From assembly GCA_002224055.1 (NCBI GenBank), contig AZLU01000115.1, forward strand, positions 62,001 to 126,000: a stretch of 64,000 bases of DNA. The letters are read 5' to 3'. Below the pieces are notes generated by a model. It did no database searches, had not been told where the DNA came from, and saw nothing but the letters and a program-made list of their open reading frames with translations. The position numbers and the translations under genes were made by a program. Positions 1-12,682 of the stretch are shown here, one piece after another (position 1 is the stretch's first letter; each line of letters starts with the position of its first letter). The stretch comes from Pezizomycotina sp. ARF18 (taxonomy: Eukaryota > Ascomycota).

Positions 1-582
1 CGGTGGTGTCGGCGGGACTCGCGTCCTTCGTCGGAGCGGGACTCGCGGGAGGCGGGACGTAGTCCCAGGTTTCACCGAGGACCGGGCGGGTTCGTAAGAT
101 GAGTTGGAGACGTTGGAGGACTTGGAAGACGGAGAGCGAGGGCTGGAGGAGGCGGGAGTAGAAGGGAGCACGAGCCGCTTTCGATCGCGGTGAAGAGGTT
201 CCGGACGACTTCGCAACCCTTGGGGACGTCGACCTCCAATGCCTGCCACCCGTCATCCTTGCGAGATGAGCGAGAAGATTTTGTGGGATTCCTTGTACTT
301 TTCGTTCGCCTCGTCGAAGAGTGAGGAGGTGACGATCTTAGCCAAATGCCTTCCGCGCGGGCACATCTCGACGTTTTTCAGGTGGCTGCCGAGCGGGTCG
401 CAGCACCTTTCGCACCGTTTGCGTGGGAAGCAAAGTCGCGGAACGTTGTCTGGATGTAAGAGTCGTTGGAGGAAGTGAAGAGCCAGCCGACGGTATCGAA
501 GGGAGGAAGGGGGAGTCGACTTCATCGTTGCCGCCCGCCTGCTGATGAGAGGGATTTCACCGTTGTATCCGTGGTGAGACAT
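1..582 (-). CDS. Unidentified gene, 5' part, runs off the window
   Basis: Reading leftward from an ATG at 582 in a good fungal start context (CACCACCAAG before ATG), the DNA is GC-rich and codes well: MSHHGYNGEIPLISRR at the N-terminus, then VGWLFTSSNDSYIQTTF, EKYKESHKIFSLISQ, WQALEVDVPKGCEVV and a helical stretch around SRLLQPSLSVFQVLQRL. These blocks lie in different frames, so several single-base shifts must separate them unless short introns do. The gene continues past base 1. I do not recognise the family. The block order and soluble, mixed helical composition suggest a cytosolic protein of moderate size. Confidence is fair that this is a gene and low for any function. Confidence 0.55.
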
Positions 583-701
583 CTTGGTGGTGATTTGATT
601 TGTGTTGTGTTTGTGTTTGTACTTGTAGGTGTATATGGTGATTACTTGAATGCTAGTTATCTTGAAGTTCTTAATCTTGCTCTTGATCTTGAAGTTCTTT
701 G

Positions 702-736
702 ATGATGTTGATGATGTTGATGATGTTGATGATGAA
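702..736 (+). repeat. GATGTT-type microsatellite
   Basis: About five copies of a GATGATGTT/GATGTT unit in tandem, just upstream of the gene at the left edge. Nothing indicates a function. Confidence 0.8.
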
Positions 737-3700
737 AGAAGAAAGAGGGGAGGAGGAGGGGTCTGGCCATAGTTGGGGGGGGATGGACCGTTGTTATATA
801 GACTTGGACGGTTAGGTGGATGAATCCTTAGTTTATTTGGTTGACTGCTAAAGGGAGGTAATAGTGGGCAGTGTGCAACTGAGCGGGTGGAAGGTGTAGT
901 AGAAGGAAAAAAAAAAAAGAAAAAAAGAAAATGTTATTATAAAATTGAGTCAATGAGAAAAAAGAAAAAAAAAAAAAAAAAAAGAAAAAAAAATATAATT
1001 TATTATTCTCTCTTCTACCGGTACAAAAGGGTACAAGAGGGACTTCTCTACAATAAGGGCTGTGCGGCAGAACTACTAGGAAGTAGTAGTAGTAAAAGAG
1101 TAATAGAATAATACTTATTTTTATTTATTATTTATTTATTTTTATTATTTATTTTTTTTATTTTTATTTATATATTTATTTATCCTTAAACAAAATGTAT
1201 TTCTTTCGCGGAGGTGTGTTATTTTTGTATTGGAAAACCGCCTTGCCCACCCGTAAGGATTCACCACAGTTACTTTCTACTAACCTGACTATGAGGTCAA
1301 TGCTCCAAACCACCATCCAAACACCGCCCACCTCCCTTCCCCCAATTTGCTGCCTTTTTTTCTCTCTCTTTTTTTTTTTTTCTCTCTCTCTCTCTACAGC
1401 AGTAAGTAATCCTCCGTCTATACTTGCTCTTGTACACCTCCCTTAGAAATCCTCCCTCTCCTACACCAATTTATCTCTTACATTCCTAAGCAGCACACAG
1501 ACGCCGCATGATCAATGATCCAATGACGACAAACAAAGCACCATCTCCAAAAGTAGTAGACTTATCTTTTTTTCATTTTTTTTTTTCATGAGGCTCCTAG
1601 CGCAATAGTCGCCCAGAGCGAAGGCAGCAGCTCGGATCTTTTAACGTGAGTGCTTCCTTTCTTCCCACCCCTCCATACGTCTATAGCGTACGTAAGGCTT
1701 TTAGGCAAATAGGAGGAGAGAAAATAATTGCTGAGAATTTCTACATTTCCTTTCTCTTTAGGATTTGAAGGGATTGGCACACGTTTCGTCAACGAGAAAC
1801 TGCGCGTCCCGAAGCACGAAAATCTGGCCACAGAAGAGAGAGCGTGATAGCTTCGAAAAAGCTCTAGCTGCCTACTCGCTGGACCCACATGCAGAGCTTT
1901 CGAACACAGTGTTCTCTTCCCTTTTTCTCTTCGTTTTAAATTTTCCTAGGGACGACCTTGCACGGCTATGAGGGTTATTATTCTCCAGTTTCTTCAAGAG
2001 GTACCCGTCTAGATATCCACTTGCCAATTTCAAATACGTGGAAAGTTGAGAAACTGGCAAACAAAAGGAAAAAAAAAAAACGACAAATAGTGAGAGTACC
2101 TCAGAATTTTTCAAGACAGCTTTTCTAATTTCAAAAAGTAGAAATTCAAATGGATATCCCATGACGATAGAAAAATTTTTTTTTCGTCTTAACAGTTTCC
2201 GCGACGAGCACTTTTTTTTTTTTTGATTATCATAGTTTTGGTCGCACACCGCTGTCGCACAGATGATCGACGAGAGAGACCACAAGGGTTTGTCAACTAT
2301 TTTTCAGCTGAGAAATTTTTTTTTTTCTTGCGATCGCAAAGCAAACGTGATCTAGACCGTTGACCCTTTTCTATGGCTTTGTCGCCCTTCAATCTGCCTA
2401 GAATGAAAGCGCACTTTGACGCGAGATACAAAAGAAACAATGGAAACAGGCTTCCATCATTTGAATCCTGTGTTTGCTACGTGCTTACGAAACCTCGTCC
2501 GTGTCATCCGTGCGTATTGAAACAACCAGGGCCTGGAATTCCTAAAAAAAATCTTGAATTCTCAGGATTCACTGGACAATTCGAAAAACGTGGGGCACAT
2601 TCTTCTGCTGCGGTCGGGTACCCGCTACCATTGGTGAGCCTGACTGAAGTGCGCGGTGGTGTGCGGCAGCCGCGTAAAGACCGGAAACAGGAAATCGGAC
2701 TTTTTTAACTCTGGAAACCGTACTTTTGAGAGCGTACTTTTGAGAGGGAGAGACCAAAAGTACAGGGGGTGGACAAAAGTCTGGTGGTATGGGGCATCAC
2801 ATTTATCATACTGCGAAGTACCTGTATCGTTGCTAGCTCGTCATGAATTTGAGAGGGAGAGACCAAAGTACGTTACCAAAGATGTCCTCATACTTCTCAG
2901 GCCCACCGTTTTTACTTGAAAGGAAAGGTTGTTTTTTTGCTCCTCACTACTTGCTCTCTACTGTCAATGCGAGTACTCTTTGGTAGCGGATTGCGCAACG
3001 AATCGGCGTTCTCTAAAGGAGCCTCAAAGTACTCTACGGTTATACCGGCAGAAAATATACCGATATGAACGGATGGCCGACAGACTATCTAGCCAAACAG
3101 AAGCAAGCAAAAAACCTGCAGCAGAAGGTACTTTCTCACTTTTTCACCGTGTCGTCCGACTGGTTCGTTTTGTTCGGCTGCAAGTTGGGCCAATTGCAAC
3201 CATGACTCACTGCAATTGATCGGAGCTCAAAACGCAAGCAGGAAGAATCAAGGACAGAAGGGGGGAGACATGGTGCAGCAAGGAAGTATAAGGACAGAAA
3301 TTATCATTGTCCAGTCATAAAGGACTCAAACCGCCGCACAGAAAAAAAAAAAAAAAAAAAATTTCCCCCCTACATAGTACTCTTATCGATAACGTACTTT
3401 TTTCTCTTATTTTTTTTTTCTGACCCCCCTCCGGTAAGGATCGAACACCCCGCGATGAGCAAATACGCCTATCGATATCTGTCTTTCGTTCTTTTTAACG
3501 ACTGTGGCTATTAGAGGATGCTACCTAGCGATTTACAGCCATAACACGGTATAAGCTTCTAAAGTGTGCGAGCAACAGGCGCGGGAAAACAATTCCACAA
3601 AAGCTTGGAATCGATCAGAATCTCGACGATCCAAGGCCTTTTGAGCATGGAATACTTCTCGGGTATCAGGAGTACGAGGGCAATTCCTCGAGTGTGTTCC

Positions 3701-4705
3701 TTGCTTGCGCTCGGATGATTGTGAGTCAAGAAAGAGAAGAGAGAAAAAAAAAAATAGCAAAGTATGGGTCATTTCATCGCTTAGGGAGTTCCACCTTGCA
3801 ACAATAGCGTGATCCCTAGCTGCTTTTCGATCTCGTCTATGCTTCATGACCCTTGGACCGAGACCTGCTGCGGCTACCAGCAACCAAGACGCAGAAAACG
3901 TGACGTCGCGATTTTCATGCGCGGAAAAAGCGTGTGAGGAAAATATTTTTATCCTTAGTGTGTGGGTGTGTGGAATTTCGAGCCATGGGAATGCGCCCAA
4001 TTGCCAATCAGCAAAAGTGCGTCACTGGTCTGGCGGGACTGTCCGGCGCTAACCCGTTTTCGGTATCCTTGACTTGAGACGGGAACGCGGGGGCGAAGTC
4101 TGTTAAATCGCAAAAAATCAAAATTTAATTTCTACCCAAACAAACGCTCCGCCTCGAAAAAAAAAAAAGTTTACAAGGGAAGGAGATATATATCCTTATA
4201 TCTGGATTAGTATCGTGTATGTATGTCATATGCATCCCTATCAACCATACGATCGATCACCGCCACGAGTGAGATAGGGTGAAAAGAGGCTGTTTGTGTT
4301 TTGTCTGTGCGTTTATTTCTCCTATGAGAGGAAACATTAGACGACCCCCCCCAAAAAAAAAGGAGCGGAAAAAATTCCTGTCCGCGAGGCGTTTTACAAC
4401 GGAGAATTGTTCCAAGGGCAAAACCCATTCGCGGAGGGCTTCGTTGTCGAGTTGCAGAGCAAACAGAGGCAAAGTCAAGCAACAAAATCAAATAAAATTT
4501 TCTCAATCGCGTGTGCAGAGAAGCTGCAAGAGCTTTCTAGCGTTGAAGGATTCTAGATCTATAGGATGTTTAGCAAGCCTCTTCCGCTGCAAGCGCTTTG
4601 TACACGTATACGTTTGGTCCTGCGTCGTTATTTACGGGAAGTCTTTGAATTTCTTTTGCAATCCTTCAACAAAACAGATCGGTGGTTATATTTTCGGTGC
4701 TATTG

Positions 4706-4734
4706 TTTTTTTTTTTTTTTTTTTTTTTTTTTTT
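4706..4734 (+). repeat. Poly-T tract, 29 bases
   Basis: Uninterrupted T run in intergenic DNA. One of at least 15 A/T homopolymers of 22 bases or more in this window. Confidence 0.9.
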
Positions 4735-5224
4735 CTGTGGTAAGTCTTCATAGCCTTGTAAGGTTGTTTATATTATTAAGTATATATTTGATTTATTCGA
4801 ATAATACTGTTATTGGAGTGCCCTAAGCCCAAACGAGGCTTCAAAATTGCTGTTGCTTCAGAATAGGTAGTGCCTTATACCCGATCTTATTTCCAATTAC
4901 CAGAGCTTTGAACTATAGCCATCGCCTTTGTTGACATGATCTCGATTCCGCTGGGTTATCGTTACCGCCACGCACTCAATGAGAAACAGGAAGGCGCTTA
5001 CAATCACAAAAAAAAAAAAAAAAAAAAAAAGAGAAGACAAACACAAAGGAACTTTTAGTTGCTTTTTTTTTTGACAGATTTCTTGTCACCGCCTCGGTAT
5101 GTTTAATGCACCGGTCCTTTACCTGCGACAATTATTAATTTAAAGGGCTGTTGATGCATAACGGTGTAACTTAGCCTCCGGGGAAAGATTAGACGGTTAT
5201 AACAACCCAAGCATAATCGTTATT

Positions 5225-5249
5225 AAAAAAAAAAAAAAAAAAAAAAAAA
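5225..5249 (+). repeat. Poly-A tract, 25 bases
   Basis: Uninterrupted A run; a second run of 23 A lies at 5008-5030. Confidence 0.9.
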
Positions 5250-7627
5250 GGGCGTATCCGTCTCACCGTCTCAAGCGGTAAATTGAAACACACGAAGGTG
5301 AAGGCAACAACGAACGTTTTTTTCTCACAGGCCATTTCATGAAAAATCTATCTCTTTGAATTGCGTTGTGGGATGATCAAATTGATCCGCTGTGTATTTT
5401 CCAAACGAGCCGGGGGTGGCTTGCACTATGTAGAGGAAGAAAAAAAAAAAAAAAAACATCGGCGTGACACAGCCCAGATAAAAATCCCGAGATCGAGGAT
5501 CCCTGTCTTGGACCAATCAATCAGGCGGAACGCATGCGATATAACATGATCCCCCTGATGAGCTGAAAAAAAAAAAAATTGAGGCTCTTAAAGTGTGAGA
5601 GAAAAATCCTTGCTTTTTTCCACTCTCTCTCAACAACAAAAAGCTTGTACCAGCAGCAAGTAATAACGCTGGTAGTACATCGGCGGTAACACGCGGAACT
5701 GTCTTTGTTTTTTTTTTTTTTGTTTTTTTTTTCTCAAGTATATTCCTTACTGGTTTCTACCCGCGAGACGAGATGTCTTACTGCCAAAAAAAAAAAAAAA
5801 AAAAGAAAAGAAAAAAAGGAACCCTTGGGGAGACCCTTGGAGGGCGGAGGATCAGGAATTTCGAAACTCTCAGCAACTCGCAGCATCATCATCATTTCCC
5901 CACGCCAACGTTGGGGTTTCATGTCTCAACAAGCGGATATAATCCCCCGTCCGAGATGTGACTTTTGAGGACGGAGTGGATCTCGTAATAAGCTGTCAGA
6001 GAGCGAAGGACTACACCGCTAGAGAACAAATTCTTAACCGAGGCGGATCGCGATCGCTCTGATTTTACTCGTGCGACGAAGGATCCCCCGGTGATACGCG
6101 TTTCTAAGCAATAACCCAGTCTTAAACTTTGTGTTTTTCTAAATTGAGGCCGACCTCGGACCGACAGATACTAATTCAAAGCGACGTAACACTTCTCTAA
6201 TCGATTCGTTTGTTTTCTAACTTCAGAGGTATTCTGACGGAGTTTGAGAGTGATATGAACGACTTTCTTCTATTTCCGTCGGTGGGTATGGCCTGGTATG
6301 CTGAATACTCGCGGAGGTGGGGAATCCAGTTTCGACTGCCAATCGCATCGCGAACCAACAATCTCCGCTGAGACAAACCTCTCTACATTCTTCTCCGCGC
6401 AAATGGGTTTACGTCAACCCCACTCCAGAAAAAAACATTTTCCAAAAAGCGATCAAAACATTTGGCTGAGGCACTGCGGGAAACATCTTCTGTACCATGG
6501 TACATTTTTGAATACGTAATTTGAATGCCGCACTAGCCTTGTGACGACCCGTCTCGACCGGTGATTATCAGCTCGTACGGAGCTGAAGCGAGTAGCAAAC
6601 AATGGGGGCCTCTTTTTTTTTTGCCACCCGGCGCACTACAAGTCTTCTGAAGCTTTTTTTTGTGCTTAAAATCCTCCATCCATCCCATATAGAACGGAGG
6701 GAGGTGGTCAAGCGGTTGAAGAGCGAGGCTGAAAAAAAGGAAGCAGGTTAGACCGTACTATGCAGCCCAAGAAAAAAGAACCAGGCATTTGCACGGCCGT
6801 ACCAGCACGTCCCGCGGAGGAGCTATTATTGGACCTCACTCTCTCTCTCATACTAAGTAATTACTCTATTCTATTTATTCCTTATTACTCTATTTCCATC
6901 CCATTCCATGCACGGTCGTTTGTTCTATTTTAGCGACAAAATAATAAATAGTAGTGATATACGTCGTAATATGGGTACTGTAGCATGTAGCAAATTTTGC
7001 TGCACATCATAGAAGAGCCTCCATGCAAGCAAGAAAAATTTTGCTGCTTTGGCAATTGGACTTTGCTCTTTTCTCGGTCGACGCGATGGACCTATCATTG
7101 CTCGGGTCTACCAATGCCTCTAGAATAGGTATCGTATGTAGTACGTACTATTCACAAACAGGTGCATTTTTTTTTTTTTTTTTTTTTTTTGAGGCGATCA
7201 ATTGCTATTCTTTGCTATCCCGTACAGTGGCTAGTAAGGGTTTTTCTAATTTGATATAGCCATATGCAATCCGCGGAATAATCCCAGATCCTTGGTGGGG
7301 GCTCAAAAAAGTCTTTATCTTTTTCGCAAAAGCATCAATTGGAGACAGCAAATGCATGCATATATACGTATATACATACATATACGATCCCTACATTATT
7401 CATATTCATAGTTTTCGGGATATCCGTTCCATCCTGCAGTGGTGATACAAGAGCCGCAGCAATTAATCCTCCTTTGAACAACCGGAAGGAAAAAACACGT
7501 TATAAAACCCGCGCAAGGTTGAATTTGTTAGATTCGCGAATGAAATATTTAAACATGTCTGATTTATTGGTATTTGTAAGGTGCAAAAGGAAGGAAGGAA
7601 GGCTTAAGAAACTCCAATTCATCACCC

Positions 7628-7655
<28 letters not shown>
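7628..7655 (+). repeat. Poly-A tract, 28 bases
   Basis: Uninterrupted A run lying 170 bases beyond the 3' end of the small membrane-protein gene that ends near 7823. A 24-base T run lies at 7167-7190. Confidence 0.9.
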
Positions 7656-7658
<3 letters not shown>

Positions 7659-7822
7659 AGTTCAAGTAACACAACTTCCCTACTACAGTGTAAAATGCTC
7701 GGGCAGTCTAGAATCCTACGAGTCGGATGCCCTGGGCGCACTGCAAAAATCCAAAACAAAGGGCTACTAAATAAGTGATAATGACAGCGACATGTTCCAA
7801 CTCTGCCACTCACTCACAAAAC

Positions 7823-8433
7823 CTAAGGAGACGTCCGACAAACAGTCAAAGGCTTCTTCAAGCCAATCCGGGTCGCTAAAAAGGAAAAAAATGAAGGGGG
7901 AATAGCCTTGTTAGCTCAGTAATGGGAGAAAAATCAAAGAAGGTATATACTTACTGCGTCATCAACCAAGGATATCCCAGAGGTTAAGAATCTCGCAGAC
8001 AAAATCAGGGAGATCTGTATTAGTAAGAGTATGATCGCAGGGGCCACGGCGAGTAAATTCGATCCTAAAGAAAAAAAAAAGTACGGAAGAAAGAATTCAG
8101 TAAACCACGAAATCAACAAGTGTGAAAGGATTATAAATTCTCTAGAAAAGAAAAAGAAAAAAAGTCCTTAATTACCATAGTTTAAAATCACTATCGCTAG
8201 GAGTTTCAGGCTGATGTCGTCACCGTATACTAATTCGCCCAGTATCTGAAAAAGGTTGCCAGCCCGCCTACGGCCGAGGAGAACGCTGCTTTGATTTCGT
8301 CTTCGGTAACCTCGGCCACGCGACATGGCCGAGTCTGAGCGTCGTGCTCTTTAAACTCCATTGAGCATTTGCGAGTCTGTGGAAGATACTGGGTTGTTGT
8401 CGCGCCATTTTCTTTTTTTGTTTGCAAGAGCAC
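7823..8433 (-). CDS. Small putative membrane protein, three exons
   Basis: Three coding blocks can be read leftward. The first (about 8433-8168) includes EDEIKAAFSSAVGG and then, after a one-base shift, ILGELVYGDDISLKLLAIVI. The second follows an acceptor at about 8066 (CTTTAG) and reads NLLAVAPAIILLLIQISLIL, a clear membrane helix, then GISLVDD. A GTAAGT donor at about 7948, a GAGCTAAC branch site and a TTTTTAG acceptor lead to a short last exon ending with a stop at 7823. At least one hydrophobic helix is certain and two are likely. I recognise no family. The true start is uncertain: an ATG at 8408 has a better context but sits in a different frame. Confidence 0.4.
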
Positions 8434-9653
8434 TGGAGCCTGGATTCTCCAGAAACTACATCAGACAGTGAGAAAGACTTAGAGAATAAACTGTCTCACC
8501 GTAATGTAGAATCGTCGCAATATAGATTCTGTGAAGCTTAAGTACAATTCACATGTTTGGTGACGTGGATAAACGCGTGTAATCGACAGCTGAGGCTTGA
8601 GGGGAGAAAGGTGCCCGATTGGAAGCCTCGTTTTTGCACTTCTTTCGATTTGCGTTGCATTATGGGAAGTTTTGTATCGCATCAGCACGGGCTCTTTGCA
8701 CGACCGTATAAAAGCGTTCTTTGTCTATCTTTTCACACAATTTATATATATATATATATATATTTTAAACGTACTTAAGTATACGTACATATATATGCAT
8801 GTATGGAGAAGATTTTCGAGTACTACTTAGAATGAAAGATTCATGTACGGCTGACACCTATTGCTTATCTAAAGCCTTCATTTCTCCCTTCTATTCGTTT
8901 TACTTTAAGCTAGAAGAGATAGCACATGGATGGAAGATTTTGTGGAACCCTCATGAAAGATGAAAGGTATTGATCGCTCGTCTAGCCTGTACTTACTTAC
9001 GTATATATATGGGGAAGTACGTGAATGAATACTTTTAAGTGATTGAGCATTATATATATTTCTTTTTTTTTTTTTTTACATCTTTTTATATTTATCAAGT
9101 CCCGTTTTTGAAGACTCCCAAACTAGCATATGCATTTGCCGAAGGTCTAGAGGTCATATAAACCACAGTTTATAGAAGTTAGGAATATCAATGCCAGGAT
9201 CTGCTAACTCCCCCCGGCGGCATCAAGAAAAAAAACACAAAAAGAGGAGAGTACTATTAGAGAGAAAAGAGAGACCATCGTGATATCATCAGGATAAAGG
9301 TATATTGCCAATTTTGGACTAGGCGCCTAATCACATAAGGTCCAGAGGTCCGTAGTTCCTGACTTCTTCAGTATTTGTATGAAGGAAACACTAAGAATCA
9401 ATAAGTTAAGTTAAGGCTAATTTACAAAGCCACTCCATACCCACAAAAAGATACAGTACTTAATAACCAATTAAATATACTTCGCGGCAATTGAGTGTGC
9501 ACTAGTAGCTACAACATAAGGGTTGATAAATGTGATAAATGTGATAGGGACGACTCGGATTATCAAAAAAAAAAAAAAAAAAAAAAAAAAATGAAGAAAG
9601 CTCTAAAGAGGGAAGGATAAGTACAAAGCAGGAGCTTAATGTTGTACTGGCAA
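8434..9653. other. Intergenic, no gene seen
   Basis: A/T-rich DNA with a (TA)n run near 8743-8762, several ATATAT stretches and a 27-base A run at 9565-9591. No coding pattern was seen. Confidence 0.6.
9565..9591 (+). repeat. Poly-A tract, 27 bases
   Basis: Uninterrupted A run about 60 bases past the stop of the caspase-like gene that reads leftward to 9654. Confidence 0.9.
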
Positions 9654-11038
9654 TTATAGACATAGCCTTGCTCCTCTTTCTACCTCGGTATACATCGGAG
9701 AGACATATTGCAAGGCAAGTAAAGCTGCTATTTTTTCCTGGAATGACGATTGAAGAATAGCCTCGATTATGTAATTTGTTGGCTTAAGGTACCTTGGGCG
9801 GCCCTTCCCTTCAGGTGGCCACGGAGTCATAATATCAAACAGAACATTATAAGTGCGTGCCATGCGACCGAGCTCAGGCTGCTGCGTGTCCTTCCAATCT
9901 TCTAAGGGCATTAGAGGGACATGAAGGATCTTTCTGATCATGTTGGCCTCAGAATTTAAATCAAATCTTTGCAGGAGAGTTGTCACCAGCCGAATTACTT
10001 CTTCTGTCTTATCTTTGCCCATCTAGAATGAATGAATCAGCGTGTCTAAGGCTATATTCGAAGATTTGTAGCATCATTTTCCTGAGACTTCCACTTGGTG
10101 ACTAAATCTCTGGCGATATGATTTAAGTCTGATTCCTTCTCATTTTCTCCTCAGGATAGACCGCCCAGCCTTCGACACTTCGTCTTTCCCAGCTGCTGCT
10201 GGATTAGGCGGTCGTGTCTCCGCCTCGATGGGGCCGCGGCGAGCAGGTATGGCACAGTAGGGTGGTCTTGAGCTCCCAGTTTAAATTCAGGTTCGGCAAA
10301 TACTGATGATCTTGATATATTTTCAACAGCCCCGCGAGTAGCAATTTCATGGCCAGCAAAGTGTCATCACATGCCGCCAAATCGTATCGCCGTGGAGAAT
10401 ATTATAAGGCATGGCTCCTGTAACGACCCCGGTATCGCCTGTGCCAAAGTCATAATGGTAGTCTGTGATGGGATGGACCGGGACGGTTTTGTCCCCATTC
10501 GGACAGCATACCATTTGTGATTCCTAGGGTAAAATACGCCGCCGCGGTGGTGTTCGTTCTCTCTGCTCGTGGAAAGGGGATACTTTTAGTATAGGGATCC
10601 GTTGCCGTGACGATTGTATAATGGCTGGAGCTGAATCTCCCCCGAAGCAAGAGGTAGTTATGAGAGTTACTTGCCCTGCGCAAGTATCAATCACCTTCGA
10701 AAACATCTTAGGGTATATACGCCCTGAAATCGTCACTTTGGTCTTTCCCGATCCGAAGTGCCGCATCTCGTTGTTGGTCTGCTCCGTGGAGAAAACGAGA
10801 ACTAACAATCGTTCGTACATACTCGTTCTCTCGCGGCAGGCAGCAGAGCTTCCTGGAACTCGTTTAGCGGATTTTCCGCCCAAAGTACTGAAGCGAAAAA
10901 GTTCCACATCTCGTTTTTGACAAACTAGCCTGTCCGCCCCGTAGGTTGGCCATTATCCTCGCTATCCAATTTTTCGGTGCTAATCTGGCGCGAATCCAGG
11001 TGAATGCAAGGTGGGAGGAGACTGTCCACGAGCAGCAG
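9654..11038 (-). CDS. Caspase-like (clan CD) peptidase-type protein, fungal
   Basis: Read leftward, the blocks are PPCIHLDSRQIST, then NEMWNFFASVLWAENPL, then LLVLVF followed by HGAD (His codon at 10786-10788), then VTLITTSCFGG (Cys codon at 10647-10649), then TIVTATDPYTKSIPFPRA. A hydrophobic strand ending in HG followed, about 45 residues later, by a second strand ending in a Cys is the His/Cys dyad layout of clan CD peptidases. As I recall, large uncharacterised fungal proteins of this kind carry HGD and T-x-CFSGGW at these places and a helical C-terminal half like the one here (9654-10022: RLVTTLLQRFDLN to EGKGRPRYLKP). The expected N-terminal 100-150 residues are not evident, so the start is unknown; the gene may be truncated or misassembled. 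Several frame shifts interrupt it. An intron ends at about 10023 (TTCTAG). Confidence 0.5.
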
Positions 11039-11041
11039 CTA

Positions 11042-11528
11042 TTATGCCCCTTCAAGTGCCTCAATAGCAATCGGGAAACCGTCTTTTAAAGTGATCGGGG
11101 TCGTAATCGCCCATCTGGAGCCTTATGTAACAGATGCCCTCAATGCTGAATTCGACGACGAAGAGGAAGATGTTGTAGTAAGTCCAAAGTATGACGTAGG
11201 CGACAAGAATGAAGGCTAGAATCCGTGTCGAAAAAAAAATTTTTTTTTTGTTAGCAATTAGAAAGGGCACAGGAGCTACTTGCGCATTAGTCGGTGATCT
11301 GGGTAAATTGATTCACTCACGCGACATCGCCAGGTATTTCATGTACTCGTTAACCAGCTTGTTCAGGAACGTCCCTTCGTTAATTCCAGCCCAGCGGATA
11401 GTCCTAATGAACACCCTATTGAGACTGTGCGCAACCTTGCTCGTCGCGTCGTACATGAATTCGAGGACGTCGTCGATCTTCTGCATGTACCACGGCTCCG
11501 GGTTGCAGTAAGGATAAAATCGCGGCAT
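11042..11528 (-). CDS. QMG-family small membrane protein, copy A
   Basis: Exon 1 (from an ATG at 11528) reads FYPYCNPEPWYMQKIDDVLE, then a helical segment FIRTIRWAGINEGTFLNKLV. It is joined across an intron (donor GTGAGT at about 11303, branch ATTGCTAAC, acceptor TTCTAG) to exon 2, which opens with a membrane helix (FILVAYVILWTYYNIFLFVV) and runs directly into EFSIEGICYIRLQMGDYDP. One base shift later it ends at 11042. The G-I-x5-QMG motif after a single membrane helix, with the intron immediately before the helix, recurs in the next three genes. I recognise no known family. One membrane segment and a short tail suggest a small integral membrane protein. Confidence 0.5.
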
Positions 11529-12080
11529 TTCCCTCTTTTCTTCTTTTTATCTTTGGGACCTGATTATATTTATACCGTACGTGGACGGTCTACCGTGCCC
11601 TTTATTCAATTAGCCCCTTTTTTCCTATAAACATGTTTACCCTCACTCTCGTTCGCAGTGGGGGTTGCTGTCTTAAGCTTTTTTGGAAAGAAGACGTGTA
11701 GCGAAGGAAAGATGGGACGGCTGAGATATCGCCGGAGGCTCGATTGAAAGTGGGCAACGCGACGGCTAACAATTCCCAGCACAACAACGGGACGGACTTC
11801 TAACCGAGAGTTTAATGCCCCGTAAGGGTCGGCGGATTTGGAGATTGTCCGCGATCTCCACATATACACGTGGACTATGAAGAGGGGCCGCATTTTGATC
11901 AAAATTACAATCTAAGTATTACGAAATCTATAGAATTCTTCAATAATCTCACTTCAGAACCTCAATAATAATAATAATATTTCTTTAGATCTAGAGAATT
12001 TCTAATTTTGAATCTATTGATACTCTGACCATAGTGTATACATATATCAGCTCGGCGAAAAACCATTGCAAGGATGTCTA

Positions 12081-12682
12081 ACTAAAACCACGTCCCCGTG
12101 ATACCCCCGAATCCCATCTGTATCATGTTGAACCTAATACCCTCGACGGCAAATATGGTGCCATAGACCGGGACAGCTAGTATTCCTATGATTATCAGGA
12201 AACAAATATAATACCCTGGAAGGAAGTTATCGTTAGTTTGTCTTAGCTTCTCGCTTCATTAAAAAGTCTCAAACTTTGTACCACCAAGGAAGGTCAGGTA
12301 CGTTAAGTTTTTCCGATAGCACGTACCCATCGTACACAACTCCATCGAGATATCGAGCAGGTCCTCGGCAAACCTGTGCACGCGACCGCCGTCTTTTACC
12401 CCAAAACGCGTTAGGACCCCCAAAGCGAATCCCGGAAATTCCCTCCTGGCTGTCCGGAGCCAGGCCACGAACCACTCCGCGGGTGCCTTACGAGGTCCAA
12501 AGCCAGCGGAGGGCGTCTTCGGCGGCCGTGAAAACGTCCGTCCAGAGGATACGTTTATCCTTCAGCGACCGGAGGCGTCGCAGCGATGGGCGACGCATGG
12601 CTGCCGAAGGTATTTTTGAAAGCAGCAGCAGCTTCTCGTTTCGGACCGTGAGATTTTGTAAGTCGGAGGTTCTGGCGTTCAT
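12081..12682 (-). CDS. QMG-family small membrane protein, copy B
   Basis: The first exon begins at an ATG at 12682 (MNARTSDLQNLTVRNEKLL) and, after a shift near the TAA at about 12488, continues as PAEWFVAWLRTARREFPGF to DLLDISMELCTMG. The donor is GTACGT, the branch site AACTAACGATAAC and the acceptor CTTCCAG. Exon 2 opens with the helix YYICFLIIIGILAVPVYG and continues FAVEGIRFNMIQMGFGGITG to a stop at 12081. It has the same order, intron position and terminal EGI-x5-QMG motif as copy A. The length of about 190 residues and the N-terminal basic, helical half differ from copy A, so divergence is large. Confidence 0.5.

Larger units (their letters stand above)
583..7822. other. Gene-poor, low-complexity intergenic region
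   Basis: No reading frame here has plausible codon use, splice signals and recognisable motifs together. The stretch holds A- or T-runs (longest near 4706, 5008, 5225, 7167 and 7628), a GATGTT-type repeat near 702-735, A/T-only stretches at 1110-1190, and a short direct repeat of about 20 bases (near 2737 and 2848). Many short frames with lysine or phenylalanine runs are simply translations of the homopolymers. A lineage-specific gene without homologues could still be hidden here. Confidence 0.6.

Noticed and set aside
2373-2708. 111-residue plus-strand open frame
   Set aside because: Composition and codon use look random and no motif or intron signal is present.
3400-3540. Possible tRNA on the minus strand (GTTCGATC box)
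   Set aside because: The five-base T stem does not pair and no matching acceptor stem or anticodon arm could be built.
6710-6800. Possible tRNA D-arm like sequence (GTGGTCAAGCGGTTGAAG)
   Set aside because: No T-arm consensus follows within tRNA distance and no acceptor stem pairs.
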